NCBI GenBank assembly: GCA_032164295.1
Contig: JAJHTX010000007.1
Location: 1,958,501 to 2,022,500, forward strand
Direction: 5' to 3'
Origin: Inonotus obliquus
Lineage: Eukaryota; Basidiomycota; Agaricomycetes; Hymenochaetales; Hymenochaetaceae
DNA length: 64,000 nt
Shown here piece after piece: positions 1-13,260 of the stretch; within the stretch, counting starts at the first letter, position 1; every line of letters begins with the position of its first letter. The notes beneath the pieces are model-generated. The model did no database searches and was not told the DNA's origin. It worked only from the letters and a program-made list of their open reading frames with translations. Made by a program: the position numbers and the translations under genes.

Positions 1-555
1 CGTGACAGGGACCCCATTTCTTCACATTCTCATATTTATTTTTTCACTCAATTTTTCGCCACCAAAAAATTACACAAGGTGTATCCTGCTGGGAGCTATA
101 CATACATGTACTTAAAGTGAGAAAAACAATTGTGTGATGGGTGTTATTTTGAAGGATTGAATAGGTGTTTAAAGGACGCGTGAATGACTGTATGCTGCAT
201 TTTCCTCGTTGACTTGCTTTCCAATAACACTTATCAGATAAGATGACTCTATGCAACTTTGTAATCAGATCCATTAGATAGGATGATCTGTTTAGAATGA
301 AAATTATGAAATTTCGGAGAGATTGCCGAGCTGACAAAGACAATGGACCGTGACTTCACGTGCAAGATATTTTGCTTCCTATTTATTCACTTCACGATTC
401 TCATCTCTAGCTTATTCTCCGTCGTATTCCCAGCCATTTTTTCTTCAAGGACTTTTGCACGCTTGCAAAGAGCGTTACCTCTCTCTTCTGCAGTTTTCGT
501 AGGATCTTCTGCTGGTTCGCAGGTTTTTGGGAATAAGAACCTGAGCACGCGTACG

Positions 556-1674
<1,119 letters not shown>

Positions 1675-1788
1675 ATTTTCTTTTTTATGATTTCTGTGAT
1701 GATTGTGCGTTTGAAATATCTGCTTAGTTAGAAATACCATCTTGTACTTGACACGTCATTCAAATTATATTCTTCTCCTCTATACACC

Positions 1789-4088
1789 ATGTCCCTCTTC
1801 CAGCTATCCCTCATCCTCTCATTGTCACTCATTCCAACATACATTCTTCAAAAGTATTCATCATACCTACTAAAAGCAAACGAACGACGAAGACAGGTAG
1901 TCTTAAGTTTACTCGGTGTACCAGAATCAGAGCATACACAGCGCAAGCTTGTAGGATTCTTCCATCCTTACTGGTAAGTAATCACTATCCAACACCCAAC
2001 ACCCAACTAGGAGCACTCGAGTCACGCTGATTCTACGAAGAGTGTTATAATAGCAATGCTGGTGGAGGTGGCGAACGCGTGTTATGGACGGCTGTCGCGC
2101 TCTTACAGCGGACAGACCCGAATATTGTGAGCGTTGTGTATTCAGGCGACGGTGCAGCAGGGAAAAATGAAATCATTGATAAAGTCAAGGTACGACATTC
2201 CCTTCCTCAGTTGTCCTGGAACTCACGGAGAGAACGTATGTTTACGATGATTCTCACATCCACCACACAAAACAGTCACGATTCAATATAACATTGGACG
2301 CCAGTAAACTCCACTTTGTGTTCCTGCGTTCTCGACATGTCGTTGAAGACTCTGCGTGGCCACGCTTAACTCTACTCGGTCAAAGTCTTGGTTCGACGTA
2401 CCTTGCTTGGGAAGCCCTAAACCAACTCGTGCCGGATCTTTACATTGGTGGGTCCTCTCATATTCCGCACTCTACATTCTCAGTATAGCTAATCTGATAC
2501 TATTCTTGGTATTCCTTGTCATGATTGAATCGGGTCGTTTATTGGTGACGAAACGGATTATAGACACGATGGGATACGCATTTACATTCCCCGTCGTACG
2601 CGCTTTGAGTGCAGGAAAAGTCCCAATCGGTGCATACGTACACTACCCGACCATCAGCACCGACATGCTTGCGCGTGTACGCGCTAGACGAAGAGGATAC
2701 GCAAATGCTCAGAACATATCTGGTTCGGCTGTCTTGAGTTTTGCGAAACTTCTGTACGTCTTAATTTTTCCTTGTCCCCACCCACTTGAGGGGCTAACTT
2801 GTGATTGTGACACTGTAATGAAGCTACTACCGCGTATTCATGTACACGTACGCCTGTACGCTCCGATGCGCTTCTTTCCTCATGGTCAACTCAACATGGA
2901 CGAAAAACCATATCGATTCATTACTTACGCACCGTGACGCGCCATTAGACACTTTCGTCAGCTTTTTCCCCGCCTTACTAGGGCTGTTCTCTCAGTTGTT
3001 TACGACGACCGAGACTGCAAGGAGTCACGTACCTCCTCGCTCTGCAAAGATCGTCTATCCACCTTGCGAGACTCAAGAACTCGTCGACTTCCCACTTGAG
3101 GGAAGGGAGAAAGTCGTGTTGAGTGTAGCGCAATTCAGGTAGGTCAAAATTCCTTCCTCTTATCATGCAGACCTATCTAAAGGGCGGATACTGTATGAAC
3201 AGACCAGAGAAAGATCATGCAGCCCAATTACACGCTCTTGCCGAACTGTTTAAAACGCACCCTGAACATCGTGAACGGGATAATATCCGACTCGTCATGG
3301 TTGGTGGATGCAGAAACGCAGAGGATGAAGCTCGTGTGAATAGTTTACGAACTCTTGCGAAGGAACTTGGTGTTTCTGTAAGTCTCACCTTTCTTGATTT
3401 CTCTCCGCCCCTTCAATGATCGTCTCACTAACGTCGGTTATACCAAAGGGAAATGTCCAATTCGTACTAAATGCCTCACACACTGAAGTCCTCTCATGGC
3501 TTTCTCGCGCAAGTATAGGAATCAGTACGATGGTAGACGAACATTTCGGGATTAACGTTGTCGAGTTTATGGTACGTTCCCGTTTCCCACGTTCCCGTTT
3601 CCCTCATTTCCCTTTCTTATTTACAATCAATCCCGTTCCTCGTTCGTGAAAAGAGGGATAAAAATGCTGATAACTACTGGTTTGTTGATTTGTATAGGCG
3701 GCAGGAGTAATACCTGTCGTACACGCTTCAGCAGGTCCGTTGATCGATATCGTCATTCCATACAAAGGAGAACCAACCGGTACGTCTCCCTCCCTCTCCC
3801 TCTCCTTCCTCACCCCCTTTGTTTGCCTTTCTCTCACCCCCTCATAACCCGCTCTCTCACACCCCACGTACTCAAACACTATAAATTTAATAAACTCCGA
3901 CAGGTTACCACGCAACAACCCCACAAACATTCAGCTCCTCCCTCCACACCATCCTCAAACTCCCAACCTCCGAAGATATCGCAATCCGGTCTAGAGGACG
4001 GACATCTGCTATTGAAAGGTTTTCGAGGGAGAAGTTTGAAGAAGGGTGGGAGGGGTGTAAGTGGAGGGAGTGGATTGGGTCTTTTTAG
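1789..4088 (+). CDS. ALG11: GDP-Man:Man3GlcNAc2-PP-dolichol alpha-1,2-mannosyltransferase
   Basis: Adds the fourth and fifth mannoses to the lipid-linked oligosaccharide on the cytosolic face of the ER, for N-glycosylation. Exons 1789-1973, 2054-2189, 2276-2447, 2564-2753, 2824-3138, 3203-3377, 3449-3571, 3698-3779, 3904-4088 give 520 aa, near the yeast length. An N-terminal hydrophobic anchor is followed by [18 protein letters not shown], a hallmark of the family. Later come [21 protein letters not shown] and the GT4-type donor site [17 protein letters not shown]. All eight junctions keep frame. The gene runs toward the P450 on the other strand. Identity rests on the colinear family motifs. 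Confidence 0.95.
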
Positions 4089-4720
4089 GATGATACGCAT
4101 AGTTGATCGGTAGGCGGTGAGATGGGGAGAAGACTTTTTTTACGAAATGGAGAGGAGAGAGGGGGTTAGTCCATCTCCATCATATCCCAACTGCGGTAGA
4201 GGAGTAATGCGTTGGGTAGGTCCTCGATGGACACTACGAGAAGTAATTCATTCATAATTTTTTTTCCTGCTTCGCGCGTTTGAACTTTTTCCTTCGTGAT
4301 TATAAATGACTCCTATGCATCATCTCAAGGAACGCACGATTTAAACGACATGACAAGAAAGACGCCCTCAGAGATATGTGTGCGTACCTATAAGACCAGC
4401 ACGCTTTCTAAACCATCACATCCCAAAAAGCATTTTCATAATGTCTTGTCAATTGTCATGAGACAACTTCAACATTGAAACATACACGAACAAATCAATC
4501 AACAACTCCAGCTAACTAATGATACATACTGAGAAGGAAAAAGGAAAAAGAAATAAGGCGTCGTACAGGAAGAATACACATCAAGCAAGACCATGTCGAG
4601 CATGTCGAACGTGAGAACGAGGAAAAGAAATCACGACCGCCAGAGAAATCAGTCAAACACACGCAGAAAGAACTTCATAAATCATCATCAATCCCTGCCT
4701 TCCCTTCCCATACCTATCCC
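4089..4720. other. Convergent intergenic region ALG11 / P450
   Basis: This 632-bp stretch lies between two converging genes and should hold both 3' UTRs. It is A-rich on the plus strand with several aataaa-like runs. Only short, unconvincing open frames occur. Confidence 0.5.
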
Positions 4721-7145
4721 TTAAGACTCAGCGCCCGTTGGCACACGTTCCTCAACAAGCGATAGTTTAACAGGTAACTGCGGAGTAACCATATCCTTCG
4801 GGTCATTAACCACAGGACCCTGAATAAAATTCATAGCCCAGAAAATATCAGGTCCAGGTTCAAAGATGAATTTCTCGAGGAGTAGACTGAGTGTAAGTTC
4901 TGCGGAAAGGAGGACGCACGGTGCGGGGTGTGGGATGAAGACGTCAGACATGTATGTATTGGGAAACGCATAGTTCTGTGCTTACTCATTTCCATCTCGG
5001 CGAACTTGAACCCGCTGTATGATAGATCAAAGTTAGTTGAACATCATACTCGGCAGAAGGAAGGGGTCATCCTTACATGCACGCTCTTCCTCCACCAAGG
5101 AACGTCATCCTACAAAGACAGACAGTATCGTCAGGCCAAAAGCACCTTATAACCACAGCAATTGCCGAATACTCACATAGACGAGTAAACTCCCGGTAAA
5201 CGGAGTTTCGTTGCGGAGTCCGGCAAAGGATTCATCCACCTCTCAGGTTTCCATTCTTCCGCATCCTCACCCCAAATACGTTTATTCGTATTCGCGCCGA
5301 TAACGGATATGATCACATTGGTGTTATTCTTAAGTGGGATTTCTCTTATCTCGGATTTCCCATCTGCTGATTTAATAGGCCATAGAAGGGGAAGGACAAC
5401 GTCTTTCCTAGTTCTAAAAAAATCAATTGTTACTCATTAGCTTGGCCAACGGCACCAGTGTGGCTTTTGGTAGGATGATACGCACGTGCGGTTAAGCTGA
5501 GGAACAGGCGGAAACAATCGCATAGTCTCTCGACAGATAGCATCCAAGTACGGAAGCCTCATAAGGGTATCGTAATCCATATCACCGTATTTCTTGCGCG
5601 CATCAGTCACCTCTTCGCGAAGCTTCGCCTGTGCTTCAGGATGCAACGTTAATTGGTGGAATATGCGGCACAATGCGGCAGTCGTGGTGTCGTGTCCCGC
5701 AAAAATGAAAGAACTTGATGGAGTCAGTACCCCTTCGAGCCGGGCCCGTACAAGATTGATCGGACATACCCCATGTGGCCAAGTAGCTCCGATTCAGGCA
5801 TACGAAGTTCTTCATCCGCTACCGCATTAGCCTTCACTAAGATGTAGTGAATGCGTTATTGCGACGTTCCACAAATGAGAATAAGTTAGGCTCTTACGGA
5901 GGACACTCATAATGTCATTCCCCTTTCCGACGGGGGTGTGCACGAGCTCCTCTTCATCCCTACCCTGTATCTTCTGCTGTAATATCTCGCTTGCACATTT
6001 CATAACGACATCCGAAACTCTCATCGCTGTCTTGGCAAGCTCGAAAGGCGCCCATTCCAAAAGCTTCCTGCGGAAGGCTGGTGTACCAATTTTGACAATG
6101 TGAGGAAGAAATTGGCGGTGCAGGAAGAGGCGGGCATTAATTGGCCTATATGAAATTAGGTGAATTTGCTAATACGTACAAGCACCATACATAGAGGCTC
6201 ACCCTAGTTGTTTCATCGTATCACTATAGTTGTTGTTCTTTCCCTCAAATGCGTTGAACGAATAGCCGAGACCTCCTTGACCAACGTATTCTAGAGCAGC
6301 ACGAGATAGCCATTTCATAATGTCGACGATCTCCCGCCCACTGCGAACTTCATTTATCAAGCTCTCTCGGAGCTTTGCACGATACGAGGTGGCGTTAGTG
6401 GGCGATAAGATTGTGTAAGTCAATCAAGGAATATCTACCTGGTGCGATATGGGATAAAAGATCGGCAGGAGGCCGCGCATGTGTTTTATTGAGAATACGG
6501 GATTGAGGATTTTCCGTTGTCGTTTGTGGTCTTCGCCTACTTAATCGTTAGCTTGCGCATATTGGGGGAGTGACGATGAAGTACCTAGAGTCGACAAAAG
6601 GGCTTTCCCAAAGTAGAGATAATTGGACCTGGTATGGCGAAGGTTCAATTATTCCATCAACGCCGAACAAAGCTCATGACTTACGTCAGAAACATGGCTG
6701 TCTCCTCGTAAATGTACTGGTCCTTGACGATGATGTGGTGTAAAGCGAGCGGATCCGATACATACAGTTGCTCGTCCTGCAATCGTCAGTACGAAACTTC
6801 GGGTGGAATGCGGAAGCATCGCTTACTCCGAACAACATGGTAAGTCTAGCGACCCCGCCATACTCGTGGAGCAGACGTCGATGAAACTCCCAACCCTTTA
6901 TACGGTCGAATACCACGGAGAAATTTCCTGCAGCGCCCAGTGGGTCATTGTTGCAAATTGATTGAAGTGAGATGAGACAGCGAAGCCGATTGTTAAATTG
7001 ATCAGAACGAACCTTTCCACCAAGAAGCTATTGGGGGACCTGGCACAACCGATAGAGGCGATTTCACGACGTAAGGACGGACAAGGCGCCACAATACGAG
7101 AGATAACAACGAGGCTGCACAGGCTTGTAGGATGGATATGGCCAT
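4721..7145 (-). CDS. Cytochrome P450 monooxygenase
   Basis: Haem-thiolate monooxygenase, anchored in the ER by an N-terminal helix; substrate unknown. Exons on the minus strand: 7145-7013, 6927-6827, 6776-6685, 6628-6585, 6536-6439, 6372-6203, 6145-5898, 5836-5770, 5713-5486, 5413-5177, 5109-5077, 5014-4986, 4899-4721, giving 552 aa. After the membrane helix comes the Pro hinge VVPGPP. The I-helix reads FAGHDTTTAA, the K-helix ETMR, the PERF-type motif WKPERW, and the haem loop FLGGGRACIG with axial Cys483. Two exons are only 33 and 29 nt. An in-frame ATG at 7304 would add 53 residues; the ATG at 7145 was preferred because it puts the anchor helix first. A partial paralog with the same 3' exon pattern lies at the right end of the window. 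The family number cannot be told by eye. Confidence 0.93.
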
Positions 7146-7834
7146 GGGGAGAAGCAGGATAAAAGCGTACCAGAGGAGCTGGGTAAGGTTCTCGATGTAC
7201 TTATGCTCCTCAGATGTGAGAACGTATCGTCTTTTGCGAGATCCAAGAAGCGTGCGGAGGACGGACTTCCCGGCAAAAATTGGAGAGCTCCATGCGCGAT
7301 GCATCGGGCTGAGAAAACTACCCCTGGTCCGAGAAGACCCTATGGAATCGAAAGAGCCTCATATCGTCATTGTCATTAGACTTTTCCTGTCTGGGGCTCT
7401 ACAAAGTTTGAAGAACATTCAAGCGAAGCGGGAATGACCTTCGGCGAGCGGTCAGAAGCAATAGATTTCCAATTGATAAACGCAACTAGAGAGGACAGTT
7501 TCTGTCCCCATCCGCAAAAGAATGCCTTCTGGTCCAAGAATCTTCCGAGGAACGACGCTCCAGCCACAAAGTCTGCGGACGCTTTTTGGACCTATTCGTT
7601 CCTTGAAAACTCATCGGACTCCGCGGATTTGCAGCTAGCGTCCTCGTCCCCGAAGAGTGCATGCACCAATTTCCGTCGCTTTCAAAGAACACATAGAAAG
7701 TTGTTGCGCAAACTGAGAAGGTGCGTATGCTACGCGGCTTGTTCCATGTGACTTGATTGGGCCACAGATTCGGCGGAGAGTGACGCTCGGAAGACTTAAT
7801 CATAAATAGAATTTTCTTCTTGCGAATCGAATGT

Positions 7835-8032
7835 TTACTGCTTTGCCTTGCGGAGCGTCGCATTGTCCGTGTAGATCGTCCGGAACGTTTCCCACGTTGT
7901 ACGCCACTCCTTGATCCAAAGTACGAAGAAATTAAATACACGAGCAGAACGAGCAGGAAATGCGTCAGTCTTGGTGACTATTCTAGTCGATATCTGACCT
8001 CGCACAATACGTGCGGCGCTTGCGTATGCACT
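7835..8032 (-). other. Short open frame that looks like a gene's last exon
   Basis: A 65-codon open frame with no ATG ends at a TAA at 7835-7837. It has basic residues first and then a tryptophan-rich segment with FFVLWIKEW and TIYTDN, ending LRKAKQ. The composition resembles a small mitochondrial or membrane protein tail. No upstream exon could be joined with confidence; a possible acceptor lies near 8046. It may be the end of a small gene or chance. Confidence 0.25.
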
Positions 8033-8054
8033 TCATGCCTATATAGTTGTCAGA

Positions 8055-8792
8055 TTGCTGTTCGTTGAACCTATAACAAAGGTACCTCTTACCCACTCTT
8101 CAGGACGCGTATTGGCTATCTACTTGAGGATTATGGACGTCCTCGGTGCTCTGGTCATGAGATACTTCGGACATACCCGATGCAAATATCAAGAAGCCGA
8201 ATGGCAATTTGGGCTATTTGATAGCAGGGAAGACACGATAGTAAATGGGCGCCCAAACGGTTTAGGCGCAGATGAGGAAGAAGGGCATACCCATTTGCAC
8301 TTAGCGAGCCAGCGTCGCGGAGATACTGACCGGATGGAATGGGGAAGTTACACAGAAACTGCACCACCGGTTCTTCCAGAGAACACATGGATTCCAGGGT
8401 TTGAAGACGAGCTACTCTTAGCGCACAGGAGGCATTACGATGAACTGGACTATTACGAATCTGGCGAGGGAGATAGCGAGGACGAGCAACTGAATTTGAA
8501 GGACGGAGACCGTTCAGATGGTAGGAGGGACGAACGGGACGAACAGACCAAGACGCTTGGCGACGCGCATACGACGACGCGTCGCGCACGTGACCCTTAC
8601 CTTCCAATCTCGTCCCGATCTTCCACTTCATTTTTACCCACGATTTTATCTAATATTCTCACATCGTTCGACCATGGGAACCCATCATCGTTATTTGGTT
8701 CAACGACCCTTCCCGCAGCAACGTCTTTGTTCGATCCAGCGTGGGACAGTGATAGCAACCGGGCCTCAAGGACCAGTTCTTTAACCTCGACA
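8055..8792 (+). other. Open frame upstream of and in phase with the EXPERA gene
   Basis: The frame stays open for about 246 codons directly into the ATG of the EXPERA gene. Translated, it is acidic and Ser/Asp/Arg-rich, with a run such as YYESGEGDSEDEQ. It could be a long N-terminal extension from an ATG near 8133, a separate gene, or low-stop noncoding sequence; the opposite strand is also open over 8155-8631. Known EXPERA proteins of this kind are short, so it was left out of the CDS. The rest of 7146-8054 holds only short frames, including one at 7434-7751 (+) that matches nothing known to me. Confidence 0.3.
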
Positions 8793-9497
8793 ATGGCCTC
8801 AAAGACACACTTATGGATCTCTCTATGGTTTCTTCTCACCGCACCGGTCATCTTTTGGGATGCATCGTACTGCTTCATGCGGTAAGTCGTTTCTCTGTAA
8901 AGGAAACGGATTTACTATAACTTTCCTACAGGCCAAGATCATTCAAAGGCGGGGACCTGCATTGGATCTGGAAGCCTTATGAGATCTACCAAGAAGTCGA
9001 CCTCGTCTACGGAGTAGAGGCATACAACCGCGGCGACGGTTTCACCAACGCTCAGTGTAAGCCACGTCACACCGCCGTTTAGATGATGACTTGTTGGAAA
9101 GTTCTAACCGAATCTTCAGCATTCATGAACGTTATTGAGACATTGCTCAACCTCTATTACCTTTACGCACAACACATACTCGCCAGCCCCACGGCACCGA
9201 TCATTGGCTTAGCGGCTGCCGTCATGACATTGAGCAAGACGGTCCTTTACTGGGCACAAGAGTATTTCTGCGGAGGGTGTGCAGTTGGCCATAATGACTT
9301 CCGAACTCTCTTGGTGTTCTGGATTATCCCGAATGGGTGAGTGGTTTATGCGCTTAGCCAGGAAATATCAAAAAGTCGAATGACTTCGGACCAGGATTTG
9401 GTTGATCTTCCCGTCTCTTGTCATTGCTCGTCTGGCTCGTGACACTGCGGATGGGCTCACTGCCGCCAGCAAAATCAAGGCCGTGAAAAAGGAGTAG
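8793..9497 (+). CDS. EXPERA-domain multi-pass membrane protein
   Basis: Exons 8793-8881, 8932-9056, 9120-9336, 9395-9497 give 177 aa. Four hydrophobic segments are visible: LWISLWFLLTAPVIFWDASY, the stretch around NVIETLLNLYYLYAQH, the stretch PIIGLAAAVMTLSKTVLYW, and WLIFPSLVIARLA. Between them stand conserved-looking polar stretches, GGDLHWIWKPYEIYQEVD and CGGCAVGHNDFRTLLV. This layout matches the EXPERA superfamily (emopamil-binding protein, TMEM97, TM6SF), whose members act on sterols or as ER chaperone-like proteins. The exact substrate is unknown. The tail ends in lysines (KAVKKE), which could act as an ER-retrieval signal. The start was taken at the first ATG before helix one; the frame is open further upstream. 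Confidence 0.85.
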
Positions 9498-10369
9498 GTG
9501 CAAAGGCACAAATAGGACCATTGCGTACTTTGGATATCCGTGTTGGTCCGCAGTGGAGTCGCTGAACGCTATGTTTGATAATTCACACGGTCTACTTGTA
9601 CAGTTTTGTGATACCTTGCTGCGACTAACAATTCACCTTTCTTATCCGTGCACTAAGCCAAAAGCTAATTTCAAGAACTACCAACTTTGCGCAGTCAAGT
9701 CACGCGGCAAATCAGAATCATAACCATCGGAACAAGCGCTTTCTGGCCATATTTTCACACAAACTCTACCCCAACGCGTCAATTCCACTTCCTATTCGTC
9801 TTCTCAGCTTTCCAGGACAATATAGATAACGAAACGCCAAACTTCATATCTAGCACTCATTTTCCCATCGTTTCACACATTCGTAGTCTACCCTGAGAGA
9901 CTCTTACTGTCTCTGCGGTAAATGCACAACTGTTATCGACGTAGTTTTCCTTGAACATGCGGCGTTAGCATTCTTGGATCGCTTCTGGCCTATGGTATAC
10001 AGTACGCAACTCTTCTCGGGGCTCCAGGGACTAATCGCACCAATGAAAGCTGTGTACATTGTATGGTTTTCAAGCTATACGACGATTCGCATAGTTCGGT
10101 GTCTGAGTTATTTTCAAAATCGTTGCCCTCGTTATTTCCCTCCTCGTTCGGGTCTCACACGCGACCCTTTGACGTTGAGCGGTGGGGATTGAAAGATTTA
10201 ACGTCTGCTGTGGCCACGATGAACCCGTTCTGTTTCTCCCGCCTCTCTTCCTTCATAGTGCGTAGGTATACCCTTCATATCAAACACCTTGGTCCCGTTT
10301 CAAGATTAAAATCGGGCTGGCTCCAGGTAATCGATGGACGTATCGGATTCTTCAACGAGCGAGCATTTA
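9498..10369. other. Intergenic region with no supported gene
   Basis: This is 872 bp between two plus-strand genes. An open frame at 10063-10395 and several shorter ones are present, but none has a recognisable motif or joins cleanly to the downstream gene. It should contain the 3' end of the EXPERA transcript and the promoter of the DUF6533 gene. Confidence 0.4.
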
Positions 10370-12218
10370 ATGACACGAGTAAGCAGTCACAGTAATCGCA
10401 AGGCTCGAGTTCTACTAATGAGTATTCTATCGGTGGGCAGTATGCAACCGGTACGCTTAGTCTTCAACCAACTGCATACATCCTAATCAAATTACTTATT
10501 ACAGTTGGAGCGCTTGGTTTATATGTACGTTTACATCTTTCCCGACTCTAAGGGAAGTAAGCAGGCTAACCTTGCTTAGATATACGAATATCTCCTAACC
10601 TTCGGCGACGAAGTGAGTTTCATGTGTACTTCACCCGATACTGCTGAATACCAATGATTCTCTCCCCTGAAGGTGAGACTTGTATGGCACTCACGGATGT
10701 CGATGGTCAAGGCACTTTTCTTCATTAATCGTTACCTCCCTTTTTCCTTCACTATTATCGCCTTTTACAGTACGTTCCTAGTCCGAGTCAGACCAATCAG
10801 ATCATCTTAATCATTCAATAGCTTATATCCTCAATCCGGACGATTCAGTGAGTCGATTCTCCTTCCCTCGCGAATTATAGGGGAATCTCAATCATAATTT
10901 CCTTATTAGCTATGTAGACGACTGTTTTCGGCTATAACTCGTAAATATCATTTCCCACATCAATTTGGCTAGGACTCAAAACTATTACAGTATTATCAGC
11001 AACAGGAGTCATATTCGCCGAAAGTAAAGTCCATCACAGATCAAATTTCAGTTTTCAGCTAATCGGATAATATATGTTAGCTGTCCTTGCACTGCGAGTA
11101 TATATCATCTGGGAAAGCTCAAGGCGGATACTCTTCTGCTTGTCAACTCTCGTTATGGTAGGTTAGACTCAGCTGTTTACTGAGATTGGGCTGATTGTTT
11201 TGCTTAAAGTTGGGCATTATCGGAGGATACTACGGAACCGTCCGTTATGCTCGACATGCTTCTGGTAAGCTGCTCCATCATCACTTTTTCCTCAAGTAAT
11301 CTTCTCTGACTCGGATTTATGACACAAAAACTTGCTAGTCTCCAAGATAAACACTCTTTCGGACGGATGTGTCGTCCGCGCAGACAACAGAGTGTCCGAA
11401 GCGATTAGTTATAGTTTGATTATGGTATATGAAGCCTGTGAGCATCATCGATTGTTAGATATTCCGCACGAAGTCGTCTAACGAAGAAATGCCTAGTCGT
11501 CCTGATTCTCATGCTAATCAAAGTAATCCGTTACCGAATGGCATCATCGGCGCTCATGAGGATTGTTTATGGAGACAGTAAGTAACCCTTAAGAAACCTT
11601 CGATATGAGTCATTCGCTGAAACCGTTTCTCTTTGATTGGTTTCGTAGGCGTGTTTTATTGCACGTTCATACTTCGTGAGTGATCTCCATCAAAGCAAAC
11701 TATTTTTAGAAGCAGACTATTGGACTAACCTGACAATGATAGTCATCACTACAAGCAACGTTGTACTCCTCGCGGTAGAATCTGTGAGTTCTATCTATAT
11801 CCGCATTCTTTACGTAAAAGCCACTCACCCATACTATCAACCCTTCCTTTGTCAATCCGCAGGAAATTCTTTGTCATCTACTTCTCTTGTGCGTTCAATA
11901 ACTTTCAGAACGTCCTCCCTTTCGATTTATATTCGGACACTACTAACTCTACACACCTAATACTTGCAATATCACAGACTTCAAGCAGCCTTACACAACA
12001 TCCTCTGTAATCGACTCCTCCTCCGTCTCCGTGACGCCAACACTTCACTCTCGGAAGAAGGATTCTTATCTATACACGTAAACGCAAACACACAAGAAAG
12101 ACTTGATTCCCTCGTTAATATCCCCCTTGACGAGTTGGAGACGAACACGGATAATGGGACTGGGCTGAGTAATACTAGCAGGAAAGAGTCGTCGAGGAAT
12201 TCGAGTTCGAGAATGTAG
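10370..12218 (+). CDS. DUF6533-domain seven-helix membrane protein (copy 1)
   Basis: Exons 10370-10378, 10441-10450, 10505-10524, 10580-10612, 10673-10769, 10822-10847, 10910-10940, 10991-11023, 11081-11157, 11210-11264, 11339-11437, 11497-11577, 11649-11675, 11743-11783, 11863-11888, 11978-12218 total 906 nt (301 aa); all phases agree. The signature lies in helix one and after it: YIYEYLLTFGDEVRLVW, then KALFFINRYLP. Hydrophobic helices follow, one with LALRVYIIWE, and a polar C-tail rich in Asn, Thr and Ser. The family is abundant in agaricomycetes and its function is unknown; a membrane sensor role is only a guess. The first exon (9 nt, MTR) is the least certain part. The exon pattern closely matches the gene at 54280. 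Confidence 0.85.
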
Positions 12219-13260
12219 GTAGGAATGAAGGCTTCGTGTTGGTGTTTGTATGATTGTTTGGATGTGTTTGTTATACTTTACCCTTTTGCGTCTGTAGAAC
12301 GTCGATAGAAGTCAGTTGTATTATCTGTCTTATACCCTGGACCCACAGAATCGAAATATCATATGTGGCTTCTTGTACTAATTTCGCGCCCCGTGTCTAG
12401 CGCTACCTCGACGGAAAACCACAACCAACTGGCCTTAGTCAGCTCAGCCTCAAGTCAGCCATCTAACCCGTCACAAAACATATTGAATCATAATCTGTCT
12501 TCATTCTCATTCTCATCTCTTTCAAACTACACCGAGGCACATAATACTTACAGGGGTATACATGCCTACGTAAAAAGTGTAGCTAAAAACAAAACTCAAA
12601 TTGGATACAACAGAATAACAGAAAAGGGAGCCCCCTTCAAACTTTAAATCTTAGACCTGGGAAATTGGGAACGGGAGAACATGGGGTGTATAATGACGGG
12701 AAAGAACGAGAGGTGTTACATAAGAAAAGAAAGAGAAGAAAATGCCCAAACCCAAGAGAAGTTGGCCCCATGCTATAAAAGAAGTGGCCTAGAAGGATTG
12801 AAATTGAGCGAAGGTAGTGCAGGGTAATGCGCTAGTCCAGAGGTGACGTTGGAGAAGGAAGGATGCGCACGAAAATACATAACGGAACAAAGAAGAAAAA
12901 AAAGAAAGGTAGATGGATGCAGAAGTGATTATAGCGGTTCTTATAAATAATACCAATTGAAGCGATAGCTAGCAAGTCCATGTGTAAAGGAGGTACGTAA
13001 GACTGATAATAAAAAAACAAGAAAGTATCAGGACAGGGACAGACTTACGGAGCATCGGTTTGGAGAAAAGACAGTGGTGTTGAGTGGGAGGATGGAATAA
13101 AGAGTGGTGACAGTTCGTTAGCAGCCTGAGGCTTGACCAAGAACGAAAGAGCTTGGGAGACAAGGAGAAGGAAATGCGAATGAAGTGCTGATTAATGCAT
13201 CGAAAGTAGGAGCTTCCGAGTTGGCAGTGTGAATGGATGAAAAAAGGGTTAAAAAGAGGT
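12219..13260. other. Convergent intergenic region
   Basis: About 1 kb between the DUF6533 gene (+) and the Ser-rich gene (-). It is A-rich with purine runs such as those near 12890-12905. The open frames inside are short and show no coding character. Both 3' UTRs are expected here. Confidence 0.4.

Noticed and set aside
1..555. ORFs upstream of TRR1 (44-343 and 343-651)
   Set aside because: They overlap the TRR1 promoter and first exon in other frames and contain nothing recognisable.
8155..8631. 158-codon minus-strand ORF
   Set aside because: It is opposite to the acidic plus-strand frame; its Arg-rich make-up is what the complement of acidic codons gives.
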